NCBI GenBank assembly: GCA_015075375.1
Contig: JABTUM010000002.1
Span: 1,475,393 to 1,539,392 of the forward strand
Source: Planctomycetota bacterium
GTDB taxonomy: Bacteria > Planctomycetota > SZUA-567 > H5-PLA8
Reading direction: 5' to 3'
Length of the DNA stretch: 64,000 nt
Positions within the stretch are counted from its first letter, which is position 1, and each line of letters opens with the position of its first letter. The notes under the pieces are model-generated. The model was not told the DNA's origin. It ran no database searches and saw nothing but the letters and a program-made list of their open reading frames with translations. Positions 32,570-42,787 of this stretch are shown here, piece by piece. The position numbers were made by a program, and so were the translations under genes.

Positions 32570-33223
32570 CTACGCCGGCGCCACCACCAAGCTCACCGCC
32601 AGCCACCCGCCAAAGGGCAGGCAGATGCTCGTCAGCCGCGGATGCGACGCCACGCGCGCGTTGTACTCCTGGATCCCGCGCCGCGGATCGTCGGCGGCCA
32701 GCGACTCGTGCGCATGCCCGTGCCCGTCCGCGTTATCCGCGCAGATCAGCCCGCCCAACCGCACATGCGGGAGCGCGAAGTCCAGATACTTCGGATAGTT
32801 CTCCTTGTCGGCGTCGATGAAGACCAGATCGAACGGCGCTTCCGCGCGCACGCCCGGCAGCAGTTCTTCCGCGCGCCCCACGCGGACCTCCGTCCGGTCC
32901 GCAAGCCCGGCCTTCGCAAAATTCGCCCGCGTCACCTCGGCGTGCTTGGCGTTCGCCTCCAGCGTGATCAGCTTCCCGCCCGCCGGAAGCGCCCGCGCCA
33001 GCCAAAGCCCCGAGTAGCCCGCCAGCGAACCGAACTCCAGAATCTTTTTCGCGCCGACCGCCCGCGCGAGAACATGAAGCGCCTTGCCCGCTTCCGGATT
33101 GACGCTGATCCGCGGCAAGCCCAACTGCTCCGCCGCCGGCATCAACTCTCGCAGCAATTCGTCCTCGGGAGCGAAGAGCGCCCGGCGATACGCATTCAAT
33201 TCCGACCGATCGTCCGTAGCCAA
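32570..33223 (-). CDS. Class I SAM-dependent O-methyltransferase (CCoAOMT/COMT type)
   Basis: 217 residues. SAM-binding motif ILEFGSLAGYSGLWLARALP, acidic residue in KLITLEAN, and the metal/substrate block DLVFIDADKENYPKYLDFA identify the caffeoyl-CoA-type O-methyltransferase family. It likely methylates a small catechol-like or hydroxyl substrate in a divalent-metal-dependent way, though the substrate cannot be told. Transcribed toward the rhodanese gene (convergent); the zinc-ribbon gene lies 64 bases upstream on the same strand. Confidence 0.85.
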   Translation of the reverse strand: MATDDRSELNAYRRALFAPEDELLRELMPAAEQLGLPRISVNPEAGKALHVLARAVGAKKILEFGSLAGYSGLWLARALPAGGKLITLEANAKHAEVTRANFAKAGLADRTEVRVGRAEELLPGVRAEAPFDLVFIDADKENYPKYLDFALPHVRLGGLICADNADGHGHAHESLAADDPRRGIQEYNARVASHPRLTSICLPFGGWLAVSLVVAPA

Positions 33224-33287
33224 TGCGTCACTCCCTTTCCCCAGCCCGTCCCGCCTGCGGCCGGCCGTTTACCGCACGCCTCGACGC

Positions 33288-34175
33288 TTACTGTTCACTC
33301 TCGCCCGGTCCGCCCAACACTTCCCGCAACCGCGTCGTAAACCGCCCCTGCCAATCGCGCAGGTTATCCTCCAGCGCCCGCAACGCCGCCTCGAGTTTCT
33401 TGAATTGTTCCTGAGCGTCCGGGCTGGCGGCGCCGGCCGGCAGCGCGCGCAGCGCCCGGTTCGCGAGAAACGATACGTCCCCCGCCTGCTGCAGCGACTC
33501 GCGCATCCCCGCCTCGAACTCCCCGGGCAACGGCTCCAGCGCCGACGTGACCACCTCGCGCACTTCGTCGAGCTGCGCCAGCGCCAGATCGCGCTCGGCC
33601 TTTACCTCTTCGATCGCCTGCACCGCCGCATCCCGAGCGGCCTGCGCTTCAGCCACCACGTTGCGCGAACGCACCGCCTCGCTTTCCAGCGTATGCACCT
33701 TCACTTCCAGCTCGCGGCGAATATCCATCAAGCCGCGCAAATCGCGCAGCAGCCGGGCCTTCTCCTTGTCTTCGACCGCGCTCTTCTCGAGCACCTGCGT
33801 GACGCGCGTCTCGAAGATCCCCGACGGCGACTGGCGCGGAACCACCGGGCGCGCCTGCGGCGTCGGATGCTTGGGCTGCTCGATCGGCGCCACCGGCTCC
33901 CGCGCCCCGCTGCCCGCAGACCCCTCGCCGCCACCTTCATCCAGCATCAACCCGCCTTCCGGCGTGCTCACCTTCTGGCCGCAAGCCTGGCATTCCAGCG
34001 CCGCCGGCTTGGACGGAACCTCGTTCCAGCAGCACGAACACAGCCGCTTCCCCTCGGCCGGCGCGCGCACCTTCGCCTGCGCCGTGAACAGGTTCCCGCA
34101 CTGCTTGCACTGAAAGCGTTTGAGCCCCGGCTCGGCCTTGTACTTCTTGCCGCAACCCGCGCAGATCACGAACAT
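33288..34175 (-). CDS. Zinc-ribbon and coiled-coil protein of unknown function
   Basis: 295 residues. Two zinc ribbons at the N-terminus: CAGCGKKYK ... FQCKQCGNLF (residues about 5-30) and CSCCWNEV ... LECQACGQK (about 46-70). A low-complexity Gly/Pro linker follows. Residues about 125-290 form a long coiled coil (KSAVEDKEKARLLRDLRGLMDIRRELEVKVHTLESEA). No enzyme motif or membrane helix. The protein could bind nucleic acid or scaffold a complex; I cannot name it. Confidence 0.65.
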   Translation of the reverse strand: MFVICAGCGKKYKAEPGLKRFQCKQCGNLFTAQAKVRAPAEGKRLCSCCWNEVPSKPAALECQACGQKVSTPEGGLMLDEGGGEGSAGSGAREPVAPIEQPKHPTPQARPVVPRQSPSGIFETRVTQVLEKSAVEDKEKARLLRDLRGLMDIRRELEVKVHTLESEAVRSRNVVAEAQAARDAAVQAIEEVKAERDLALAQLDEVREVVTSALEPLPGEFEAGMRESLQQAGDVSFLANRALRALPAGAASPDAQEQFKKLEAALRALEDNLRDWQGRFTTRLREVLGGPGESEQ

Positions 34176-34271
34176 CGATAGCTTTCCCCGATTCCGCGCA
34201 TCGAACCGCCGTGGATGCCTGAAGTATAACGCCAGTCCCGCTCGATTATTGGCCTACTTCCGCGAACCTCG

Positions 34272-34284
34272 CCCCCCCCCCCCC
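34272..34284. repeat. Poly-C homopolymer tract
   Basis: Thirteen consecutive C residues in the gap between asnS (stop side) and the zinc-ribbon gene start. On the minus strand it is G13. Such tracts slip during replication and are also prone to sequencing error. It is in a noncoding region about 90 bases downstream of asnS and about 100 bases upstream of the zinc-ribbon gene, so length changes could affect the latter's expression. Confidence 0.7.
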
Positions 34285-34374
34285 GAGCCGGACCGCCAAG
34301 TACCGTCCCGAAACGCCTCGAAGCGCAGGCGTTGCGCGGACCAAACAGAGCGATGAAGCGTTTTGGGACAGAGC

Positions 34375-35775
<1,401 letters not shown>

Positions 35776-35886
35776 GAAAGCATCCTCGAGGGGGATATCG
35801 AAAAGCGGTCTCGATTATGCGCCCGGCATAGCCCGCTGCAACGGCAGGCGCCGGCCGTTTCCTTATTCAGTCGTACATTCGGCAAC

Positions 35887-35912
35887 AAAAAAGGGCGGCC
35901 CGAAGGCCGCCC
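35887..35912 (-). terminator. Rho-independent terminator of clpC
   Basis: GGGCGGCC (35893-35900) and GGCCGCCC (35905-35912) pair over 8 bp with a 4-base loop. On the minus strand the stem is followed by TTTTTT (35892-35887). The TTTT on the other side could also stop plus-strand transcripts. It lies 28 bases past the clpC stop. Confidence 0.85.
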
Positions 35913-35939
35913 TTTTCGTTCGCATGTGCTTTAGGAACT

Positions 35940-38582
35940 TCAGCTCGATGCCCGGCCCGCGCCGCCGCCGTGATGCGTCCGCGTCCCGACGCTCGGCGGA
36001 GCCAGCCCGCCGCTCGCGCCCGCGCCCGCGGGCTCCATCCCCGCCGGCTTCGCCTTCGGATCGAACTCCCCGATCGTCACGAAGATCAGGCGGTCCTTCT
36101 CCTTCGACACCCGCGCCTCCACCCGCGACTTCAGCGGGATCTCGTCGCGCAGGATCTGCTCGCTGATCGGATCCTCGATGCTCTGCTCCACCGCACGGCG
36201 CATCGGACGAGCCCCGAAGTCCGGGTTGTGGCCCTTCTCGATCAGGAACTCCACCGCCTCGTCGCTCATCACGAGCTGGATTTCCTTCTCGAACAGCCGC
36301 CGCGCGACCGCGTCGATCTCCAGCTTCACGATCTTGCTCAGGTCGTCCTTCGTCAGCGGCTTGAAGACGATCACGTCGTCCAACCGGTTGATGAACTCCG
36401 GACGGAACTCCTTCTCCATCTCGTCCTTCAGCTTCCGCTTCAGGTCCGAATACGTGGCCTCTTCCGACTTCTTCCCGAAGCCCAGCGAACCCTGGTTCTT
36501 GATCACCTTCGCGCCTACGTTCGAAGTCATGATCAGGATCGTGTTCCGGAAGTCCACGTGCCGTCCGTAGCTGTCCGTCAAGCGGCCTTCTTCCATGATC
36601 TGCAGCAGGATGTTGAAGATGTCCGGGTGCGCCTTCTCGATTTCGTCCATCAGCACCACCGAGTACGGCCGGCGCCGGATCTTCTCCGTCAACTGCCCGC
36701 CTTCCTCGTACCCGACGTAGCCCGGAGGCGCGCCCACCAGCCGGCTTACCGCGTGCTTCTCCATGTACTCGCTCATGTCGATCTGGATCAGCGCGTCCTG
36801 GTCGCCGAACATGAACTCCGCCAGCGCCCGCGCCAGCAGCGTCTTGCCCACGCCCGTCGGACCCAGGAACAGGAAGCTCCCGATCGGACGCCGCGGATCC
36901 TTCAAGCCCGCCCGGCTGCGCCGCACCGCGCGCGCCACCGCGCTGATCGCCTCGTGCTGGCTGATCACTCGCTTGTGCAGGTAATCTTCCATCTCCAGCA
37001 GCCGCTTCGTCTCCTGGCCGGCCATCCGCTGCAACGGGATCCCCGTCATGCGGCTGACCACCTCGCGGACGATCTCCTCGTCCACGTTCCCGATCACGTC
37101 CTTGCTCCGCTCGCGCCATTCGCGCTGCTTCTGGCGCATCTGGTTGCGCAGCACCTCCGCGCGGTCCCGGAACTCCGCTGCCGCCTCGAAATCCTGCTGC
37201 GCGACGGCCTGTTCCTTCTCCTGCTCCAGTTCCTTGATGTCCTTCTCGAGGTCCTTCAAGTTCGGCGGGCGCGTCATGTTCTGCAACCGCACGCGGCTGC
37301 CCGATTCGTCGATCACGTCGATCGCCTTGTCCGGCAGGAAGCGCCCGGTGATGTAGCGGTCCGAAAGATTCACCGCCTCTTCCAGCGCCGCATTGCTGAT
37401 CTTCACCCGGTGGTGCGACTCGTAGCGCTCGCGCAAGCCCTTCAAAATCTCGATCGTCTCTTCCTTCGACGGCGGATTGACCATGATCGTCTGGAAGCGC
37501 CGCTCCAGCGCCGAGTCCTTCTCGATGTACTTGCGGTACTCGTCCAAAGTCGTCGCGCCGATGCACTGCACCTCGCCGCGCGCCAGCGCCGGCTTCAGCA
37601 CGTTGCTCGCGTCGATGCTTCCTTCCGCGCCGCCCGCGCCTACCAGCGTGTGCAGCTCGTCGATGAACAGGATCACGTTTTTCGCGCGGCGGACTTCGTT
37701 CATCACCGCCTTGATCCGCTCTTCGAACTGGCCGCGGTACTTCGTGCCCGCCACCATCATCGCCAGGTCCAGCACCACGATTCGCTTGTTCAACAGCAGG
37801 TCCGGCACGTCGCCTTCGACGACGCGCTGAGCGAAGCCCTCGACGATCGCCGTCTTGCCCACGCCCGCTTCGCCGATCAGCACCGGATTGTTCTTCGTCC
37901 GCCGCACCAGAATCTGCAGGACGCGCTCGATCTCCGCCTCGCGCCCGATCACCGGGTCGAGCTTCGTCTCGCGCGCCAGTTCGGTCAGATCGCGCCCGAA
38001 GCTGTCCAGCGCCGGCGTCTTGCTCTCGCCCTGCGGCTGCCCGCCCTGCGCCGGCGGCTGAGCCTCCCCGCGGGCCGAATCGCCGCTCCCCCCGCCGCCG
38101 CCGCCCGCCGCGCCGCCGCCGTTCTCTTTGTTCTGCCGCCCGTCGCTCGCGCCCAGGAACTCCAGCACCTCGTTCCGGACATCCTCCAGCTTCAGGCTCA
38201 AGTTCATCAGCACCTGAGCCGCCAGGCCCTCCTGCTCGCGCAAGAGCCCCAGCAGCAGATGCTCCGTGCCCACGTAGTTGTGATCCAGCGCGCGCGCTTC
38301 GTCCATCGCGTACTCCAGCACCTTCTTCGCCCGCGGCGTGAACGGAAGCTGCCCCATCGTCACCACGTCCGGCGCCGGCTTCACCAGCTTCTCGACTTCC
38401 ATGCGGACCTTGTCCAGGTCCACGCTCAGATTCTCCAGAACGCTCGCGGCCACGCCCGAGCCTTCCTTCACCAGTCCGAGCAGAATGTGCTCCGTGCCGA
38501 TGTAATCGTGATTCAGGCGCTCCGCCTCCTGCCGCGCCAAGCTCATCACCTTACGCGCACGGTCTGTGAATCGATCGAACAT
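35940..38582 (-). CDS. clpC: ATP-dependent Clp protease ATP-binding subunit ClpC
   Basis: About 880 residues. ATG 38582 (MFDRFTDRARKVM) is chosen over GTG 38591 because GAGGAG lies just before that GTG, 9 bases from the ATG. Domains in order: double Clp_N (1-145), a glycine-rich linker (NGGGAAGGGGGGSG near 155), AAA-1 with GEAGVGKTA (about 240), a UVR-type middle segment (QDFEAAAEFRDRAEVLR, about 430-455), and AAA-2 with GPTGVGKTLLARAL (about 577). It unfolds proteins for ClpP and, in McsB-type systems, arginine-phosphorylated ones. The ORF-sized open frame on the opposite strand is a codon-bias shadow. Confidence 0.95.
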   Translation of the reverse strand: MFDRFTDRARKVMSLARQEAERLNHDYIGTEHILLGLVKEGSGVAASVLENLSVDLDKVRMEVEKLVKPAPDVVTMGQLPFTPRAKKVLEYAMDEARALDHNYVGTEHLLLGLLREQEGLAAQVLMNLSLKLEDVRNEVLEFLGASDGRQNKENGGGAAGGGGGGSGDSARGEAQPPAQGGQPQGESKTPALDSFGRDLTELARETKLDPVIGREAEIERVLQILVRRTKNNPVLIGEAGVGKTAIVEGFAQRVVEGDVPDLLLNKRIVVLDLAMMVAGTKYRGQFEERIKAVMNEVRRAKNVILFIDELHTLVGAGGAEGSIDASNVLKPALARGEVQCIGATTLDEYRKYIEKDSALERRFQTIMVNPPSKEETIEILKGLRERYESHHRVKISNAALEEAVNLSDRYITGRFLPDKAIDVIDESGSRVRLQNMTRPPNLKDLEKDIKELEQEKEQAVAQQDFEAAAEFRDRAEVLRNQMRQKQREWRERSKDVIGNVDEEIVREVVSRMTGIPLQRMAGQETKRLLEMEDYLHKRVISQHEAISAVARAVRRSRAGLKDPRRPIGSFLFLGPTGVGKTLLARALAEFMFGDQDALIQIDMSEYMEKHAVSRLVGAPPGYVGYEEGGQLTEKIRRRPYSVVLMDEIEKAHPDIFNILLQIMEEGRLTDSYGRHVDFRNTILIMTSNVGAKVIKNQGSLGFGKKSEEATYSDLKRKLKDEMEKEFRPEFINRLDDVIVFKPLTKDDLSKIVKLEIDAVARRLFEKEIQLVMSDEAVEFLIEKGHNPDFGARPMRRAVEQSIEDPISEQILRDEIPLKSRVEARVSKEKDRLIFVTIGEFDPKAKPAGMEPAGAGASGGLAPPSVGTRTHHGGGAGRASS

Positions 38583-38933
38583 GAAGTGCACTCCTCTCGG
38601 AAGAACGCCTTTTCTTCAGTGAATGTTATACGCAACTTCCCAACTTCCGGGTAGCGCACATTTCATCGCGCCCACCGCCGAATCCCCAGCGAACTGCCCC
38701 TTCCTGTCACCGCAGCTCCATGCGCACGAACTCGACCTGCTTCGCGCAAGCTTCTGACGCGCTATGCGTCGAAACGACCGGTTCAACGCATCCTCAAACG
38801 CCTCCGAGTCGAAAGCCCGCGAACCGCATGCCCGTAGTCCCAAAAATGAACTGGCCGCGACGCCTTACTCCTACAAGATGGACGCCCAGCGCCACCTTCT
38901 TTCATGCTAAATTCGCGCCGGAGGTAAACGCAC
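38583..38933. other. 351-bp divergent intergenic region
   Basis: This lies between clpC (minus) and the Gfo/Idh/MocA gene (plus). On the plus strand GGAGGT at 38920-38925 is the ribosome-binding site for 38934. On the minus strand TATAAC (38626-38631) could be a -10 for clpC, but no good -35 or CtsR-like heptamer repeats are visible. I see no gene or stable RNA here. Confidence 0.4.
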
Positions 38934-40034
38934 ATGAGCAACACGGCCAAAAAGGCATTCGGACCCGATGCGCCCATCCGCGTAGGTATTATCGGCGCCG
39001 GAGGCATCACCGCTAAACTCCATCTCCCCCAACTCCAGCCGCTCAAGAACGTCCAGATCGCCGCTCTCGGCGGACGCAAAATCGAACGCCTCGAAGTCCT
39101 CGCCAAACGCCACGGCGGCAAACCCGTCACCGACTACGACGCCATCGTCGAAGACCCGCGGATCGACGCCGTTGTCATCGCCACGCCGCACCCGCACCAC
39201 GTCGATTGGGGCATCAAGGTCTTGAAGGCCGGGAAGCATCTGTTCATGCAGAAGCCCCTCGCCCCGACCATCGACGAAGCCAACCGCTTTGTCGCCGCCG
39301 TCGACGCCTCCGACCGCGTCACCTACTGCCTCCCGCAGCTCGCCGTCCCCCAAGTCCTCGCGATCCGCGACCTGATTGCCGAAGGGCAGCTCGGCAAACT
39401 CTCCGGCGCCCACGCGCGGCACAGCCACGGCGGACCCGAAGTCTACAACGCCGAAGTCCGCGACCTCCTCGGCGAACCCCCGCTCAAGCCCGGCGAGAAA
39501 CTCTGGTTCTTCGAGGCCGGCGAAGCGGCCGTAGGTGCGCTTTTTGACATGGGGGTGTATTCCGTCGCCCGCCTCGTCGGCGTGCTCGGCTCGGCCAAGC
39601 GCGTGATGGGCATGACCGCGATCCTCGACAAGCCCAGCCAGGTCGAAGACACCGCCTCGCTGCTCATTCAGTTCGCCAACGGCGCCATCGCCGTCGCCGA
39701 AACCGGCTGGTGCGACGGCGCGCGCTCCTGGCGCATGTCCTTCCACGGCACCACCGGGCGCGTCGAATCCCCCGGCTTCGCCGGCGCGTCTCTCTCGCTC
39801 TACAAGCAGGCCAGCACCACCCGCGAAGACATCCCGCCCACGCGCACCGAAGTCGAGACCGCCCGCTACCCCAACCTCAACCCTCACGAACAATGGATCC
39901 AAGGCATCCGCACCGGCACGCCGCCCAAACTCGAAACCGCCCGCGCCGCGCGCCACATCACCGAGATCCTCCTCGCCGGCCTCGCCAGCGCCCAGCACGG
40001 CCGCGCCGTGGACCTCCAGACCCGCGTGGATTGA
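38934..40034 (+). CDS. Gfo/Idh/MocA-family oxidoreductase
   Basis: 366 residues with an N-terminal Rossmann domain (RVGIIGAGGITAKLHLPQL), the family box seen here as MQKPLAPTIDEANRF (usual E-K-P is Q-K-P), and a C-terminal beta-sheet domain with HSHGGPEVYNAEVRD and GVYSVARLVGVLG. These enzymes use NAD(P) to oxidise, reduce or epimerise sugars, inositols and glycosides in the cytoplasm. It heads a three-gene plus-strand group with a secreted beta-helix protein and a TIM-barrel isomerase, suggesting processing of a polysaccharide-derived sugar. Confidence 0.88.
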   Translation: MSNTAKKAFGPDAPIRVGIIGAGGITAKLHLPQLQPLKNVQIAALGGRKIERLEVLAKRHGGKPVTDYDAIVEDPRIDAVVIATPHPHHVDWGIKVLKAGKHLFMQKPLAPTIDEANRFVAAVDASDRVTYCLPQLAVPQVLAIRDLIAEGQLGKLSGAHARHSHGGPEVYNAEVRDLLGEPPLKPGEKLWFFEAGEAAVGALFDMGVYSVARLVGVLGSAKRVMGMTAILDKPSQVEDTASLLIQFANGAIAVAETGWCDGARSWRMSFHGTTGRVESPGFAGASLSLYKQASTTREDIPPTRTEVETARYPNLNPHEQWIQGIRTGTPPKLETARAARHITEILLAGLASAQHGRAVDLQTRVD

Positions 40035-40077
40035 TCAGATCCTGACCGCCACCCTGCTGCCGCGTAAGGAAAGCCCC

Positions 40078-41526
40078 ATGCCACGCACGTGCCGCCGCGC
40101 TCTCGTGTTCCTGCTTGGGTGCGTTTTCGCCTGCGCCGCCCGCGCCGCCGATCCCGCGCCGCCGGCGCCGCCCGCATGGCCCGCGCCCAAGCAAGTCTTC
40201 ACGCTCCAGCCCGACAACACGATCGACGGCGCCAAAATCCCCCACGCGCCCGGCGATGTCTTCGCGCTAGCCGGTAAGGCCCGGACCCTGCGCATCCTCA
40301 ACTTCAAAGGCACCTCCGAACGCCCCGTCGCCTTCGTCAACGCCGGCCTCGTCGACGTCGCCAACGACGACCGCGGCTTCGCCATCGCCGTCCAAGGCTG
40401 CCTCCACGTCCGCCTCAGCGGCTCCGGACCCGTCCCCGAAGCGCAGCGCGCCAAAGACCCCCACGCCGCGCGCTGCGGCATCCGCGCCAGCGCCACCAAA
40501 AAGGGCATGATGGCCATTCACGTCAACGGCAAGAGCAGCGATATCGAAGTCGATCGTCTGGAAGTCTACGGCGCGGGCTTCGCCGGATTTAACGTGAAGG
40601 ACGAACCCAACCCCGACGGCAGCACCAACCGCGATACCTTCACCATGTACAACCTCTCGATTCACGACAACTACGTCCACGACGTCGAAGGCGAAGGCTT
40701 CTACATCGGCCATACCTTCTACGGCGGCTACGACCACAAACCTTCCGGCAAAACCCTGATGCCGCACGTCATCAAAGGCCTGCGCGTCTACAACAACCGC
40801 ACCGTCAACACCGGCTGCGAAGGCATCCAGGTCGGCTCTACCGTCGAAGACTGCGAGATCTACAACAACACGCTGATCAAGTTCGGCCAGCGCCCTTTCG
40901 CGCAGTGGCAGGACAACGGCATGCAGATCGGCGGCGGCACCCAGGCCAAGGTCTACAACAATTACCTCGAAGAAGGCCCCGGCTGCGCGCTCACCATTCA
41001 CGGCCTGGGCGAACTGTCCTTCTTTAACAACACCCTCGTCAAAAGCGGCGGACCCGGCGCCTACGTCAACACCAAAGAAGGCACGTCCTACCTTTTCGCG
41101 CACAACACCCTCGTGAACTGCGGCGGCGACGGCCTGCGCATCGGCAACTTCAAGGATCCGCCCGCCGCCATGCGCCTCTACAACAACCTGATCGTCCGCG
41201 AAAAACAGGACCAGAATCAGTTCATCGCCAACCTGAACCAAAAAGCCAAGCTCGAGGAAGGCGGCAACGTGACGCTCATCGGACTCGCCGCCGCCGGCTT
41301 CAAAAATCCGGCCCAAGGCGATTACCGTCCCGCCGAACAGCCCGCGCTGCGCGCCACCGTTCCCGTTCCGCAGTTCACTTGGACCGCCGATCAGGCCGGG
41401 CTCGAACGCCCTAAGGGCCGCGCGCCCTTGGCCGGAGCCCACGAACCGCCGCTCGACGCCAAGCCTTACGGCCCCGGAGCGCCCCTCGCCGCGCACCCCC
41501 CCACGCCCTGGAAAAACAAACGCTGA
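40078..41526 (+). CDS. Secreted right-handed beta-helix protein
   Basis: 482 residues. Signal peptide with hydrophobic core LVFLLGCVFACAARAA (cleavage near residue 29). From about residue 160 onward there are repeating strands with Asn/Gly turns: LSIHDNYVHDVEGEGFYIG, LRVYNNRTVNTGCEGIQVG, CEIYNNTLIKF, AKVYNNYLEEGPGCALTIHG, LSFFNNTLVKSGG, YLFAHNTLVNCGGDGLRIG. This is the parallel beta-helix of pectate-lyase-like proteins (PbH1 repeats), often polysaccharide lyases or epimerases. Catalytic residues are not assignable. It follows the oxidoreductase by 43 bases. Confidence 0.82.
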   Translation: MPRTCRRALVFLLGCVFACAARAADPAPPAPPAWPAPKQVFTLQPDNTIDGAKIPHAPGDVFALAGKARTLRILNFKGTSERPVAFVNAGLVDVANDDRGFAIAVQGCLHVRLSGSGPVPEAQRAKDPHAARCGIRASATKKGMMAIHVNGKSSDIEVDRLEVYGAGFAGFNVKDEPNPDGSTNRDTFTMYNLSIHDNYVHDVEGEGFYIGHTFYGGYDHKPSGKTLMPHVIKGLRVYNNRTVNTGCEGIQVGSTVEDCEIYNNTLIKFGQRPFAQWQDNGMQIGGGTQAKVYNNYLEEGPGCALTIHGLGELSFFNNTLVKSGGPGAYVNTKEGTSYLFAHNTLVNCGGDGLRIGNFKDPPAAMRLYNNLIVREKQDQNQFIANLNQKAKLEEGGNVTLIGLAAAGFKNPAQGDYRPAEQPALRATVPVPQFTWTADQAGLERPKGRAPLAGAHEPPLDAKPYGPGAPLAAHPPTPWKNKR

Positions 41527-41652
41527 CCGCCCCAGGCTCTCCCGCGGAACCAGTCGCCGATCATTCAACGCACGCCGAGCAATCTGTGATTTACCTCCGC
41601 CGCGAACGCGCCAGAATAAGCCGTGTCAACCACTCCCTCGAAAGGAACACGC

Positions 41653-42519
41653 ATGAAGATCGGCGCCTTCACCACCTTCGCTCCCGAGTACACCTTTGCC
41701 GAAGCCTGCCAGTTGCTGAAGTCCATTGGCTACGCCGGCGTGCAGCCGCGCATCGTGCCCGATAATGCCGCGCGCTTCGATCCGGCCAAACCCTTCAACC
41801 CGTGGGGCAACAATAAGGGCGGGGTTTCCGAGAGTTCCTTTTTCGCCGACCACGCCGCCGCGCTGAAGCCCGCCAAGGACGCCGGCCTCGAAATCACCAG
41901 CGTCGCCAGCTACACCAACACGTCCGACATGGAACGCGCCGTCAAGATGGTCCAGACCTGCGGCAAGGCCGGCATCAAGAACGTCCGCGTCGGCGCCGTC
42001 GCCAGCATGCCCAAAGACACCGACCGCTGGGACGCCTTCAAGCTCATCGCCGAAGCCAAAGCGCGCTTCAAGGAACTCGTCGCCGAAGCCAACAAAGCCG
42101 GCGTCCGCCCTTGCCTCGAACTCCACGGCGGCACGCTCTTCCCCAGCCCGTCCGGAGCGATGAACTTCATCAAGGAATTCGGCCCCGAACAAGTCGGCAT
42201 TCTCTACGATCCGGCCAACATGCTCTCCGACGGCTGGGAACGCCTCGACCTGAGCCTCAACCTGCTCGGCGACTACCTCGCCGAAGTCCACGTCAAGAAC
42301 TCGAAGTGGGTTCAGGACGGCGTCGACGAACTGGGCTGCGCCAAGTGGAAGTGCATCAGCGCCGACCTCGAAGAAGGCAGCGTGCACTGGCCGACCGTCA
42401 TCGCGCAGCTCAAGAAGCGCGGCTACACCGGCTGGCTCGTCGAAGAAGGCCACACCGCCACGCTCACCTACCAGCGCCTCAAGACCGCCCACGACCTGCT
42501 CAAGAAGATGGTGGGCTGA
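41653..42519 (+). CDS. Sugar phosphate isomerase/epimerase (xylose-isomerase-like TIM barrel)
   Basis: 288 residues from ATG 41653, after a GAAAGGA ribosome-binding site. KIGAFTTFAPEYTFAEACQLLKSIGYAGVQPR starts the AP-endonuclease-2-type barrel. Metal ligands are expected in CLELHGGTLFP (Glu), LYDPANMLSDGWE (Asp), AEVHVKNSKW (His) and WLVEEGH (Glu). The family includes 3-keto-sugar and hydroxypyruvate isomerases, epimerases and dehydratases. Together with the Gfo/Idh/MocA enzyme upstream it probably acts on an oxidised or keto sugar. Confidence 0.85.
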   Translation: MKIGAFTTFAPEYTFAEACQLLKSIGYAGVQPRIVPDNAARFDPAKPFNPWGNNKGGVSESSFFADHAAALKPAKDAGLEITSVASYTNTSDMERAVKMVQTCGKAGIKNVRVGAVASMPKDTDRWDAFKLIAEAKARFKELVAEANKAGVRPCLELHGGTLFPSPSGAMNFIKEFGPEQVGILYDPANMLSDGWERLDLSLNLLGDYLAEVHVKNSKWVQDGVDELGCAKWKCISADLEEGSVHWPTVIAQLKKRGYTGWLVEEGHTATLTYQRLKTAHDLLKKMVG

Positions 42520-42528
42520 GCCGGTCCG

Positions 42529-42563
42529 ATTTTAGATTTTAGATTTTAGATTTTAGATTTTGG
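42529..42563 (+). repeat. Tandem heptamer repeat (ATTTTAG)5
   Basis: Five units of 7 bases starting at 42529 (the last reads ATTTTGG), lying 10 bases after the isomerase stop. AT-rich in a GC-rich context. It could act as a slippage-prone spacer. Confidence 0.85.
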
Positions 42564-42646
42564 ATCTACCGGCCGCGCCCGGTCGCTCGCCGCCGTGCTT
42601 CGGCGAGCGGACCCGCCGGAATCCATCGCCTTTGACGGGGCCGTCT

Positions 42647-42679
42647 CCCCTCCTTGCCCAGGAGGGGTTGGGGAGGTGG
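42647..42679. repeat. REP-like intergenic hairpin
   Basis: CCCCTCC (42647-42653) and GGAGGGG (42661-42667) pair over 7 bp with a 7-base loop, followed by TTGGGGAGGTGG. The layout matches the hairpin plus G-rich tail at 25114-25149. Confidence 0.5.
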
Positions 42680-42787
42680 TCTCAACAAGCCGCGCGCAGC
42701 GCGCTCTATGAACGCACCAAACGCAGGCGCGCCGCTTAACTTTTCGTTTTGAAGGTGGCTGAGTACTTGCCGTTTGACGTGTGCCGT

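Noticed and set aside
35970..38654. 894-codon open frame on the plus strand opposite clpC
   Set aside because: It is Arg/Leu/His-rich, has no family signature and mirrors the strong GC3 bias of clpC on the other strand. The clpC protein is complete and conserved.
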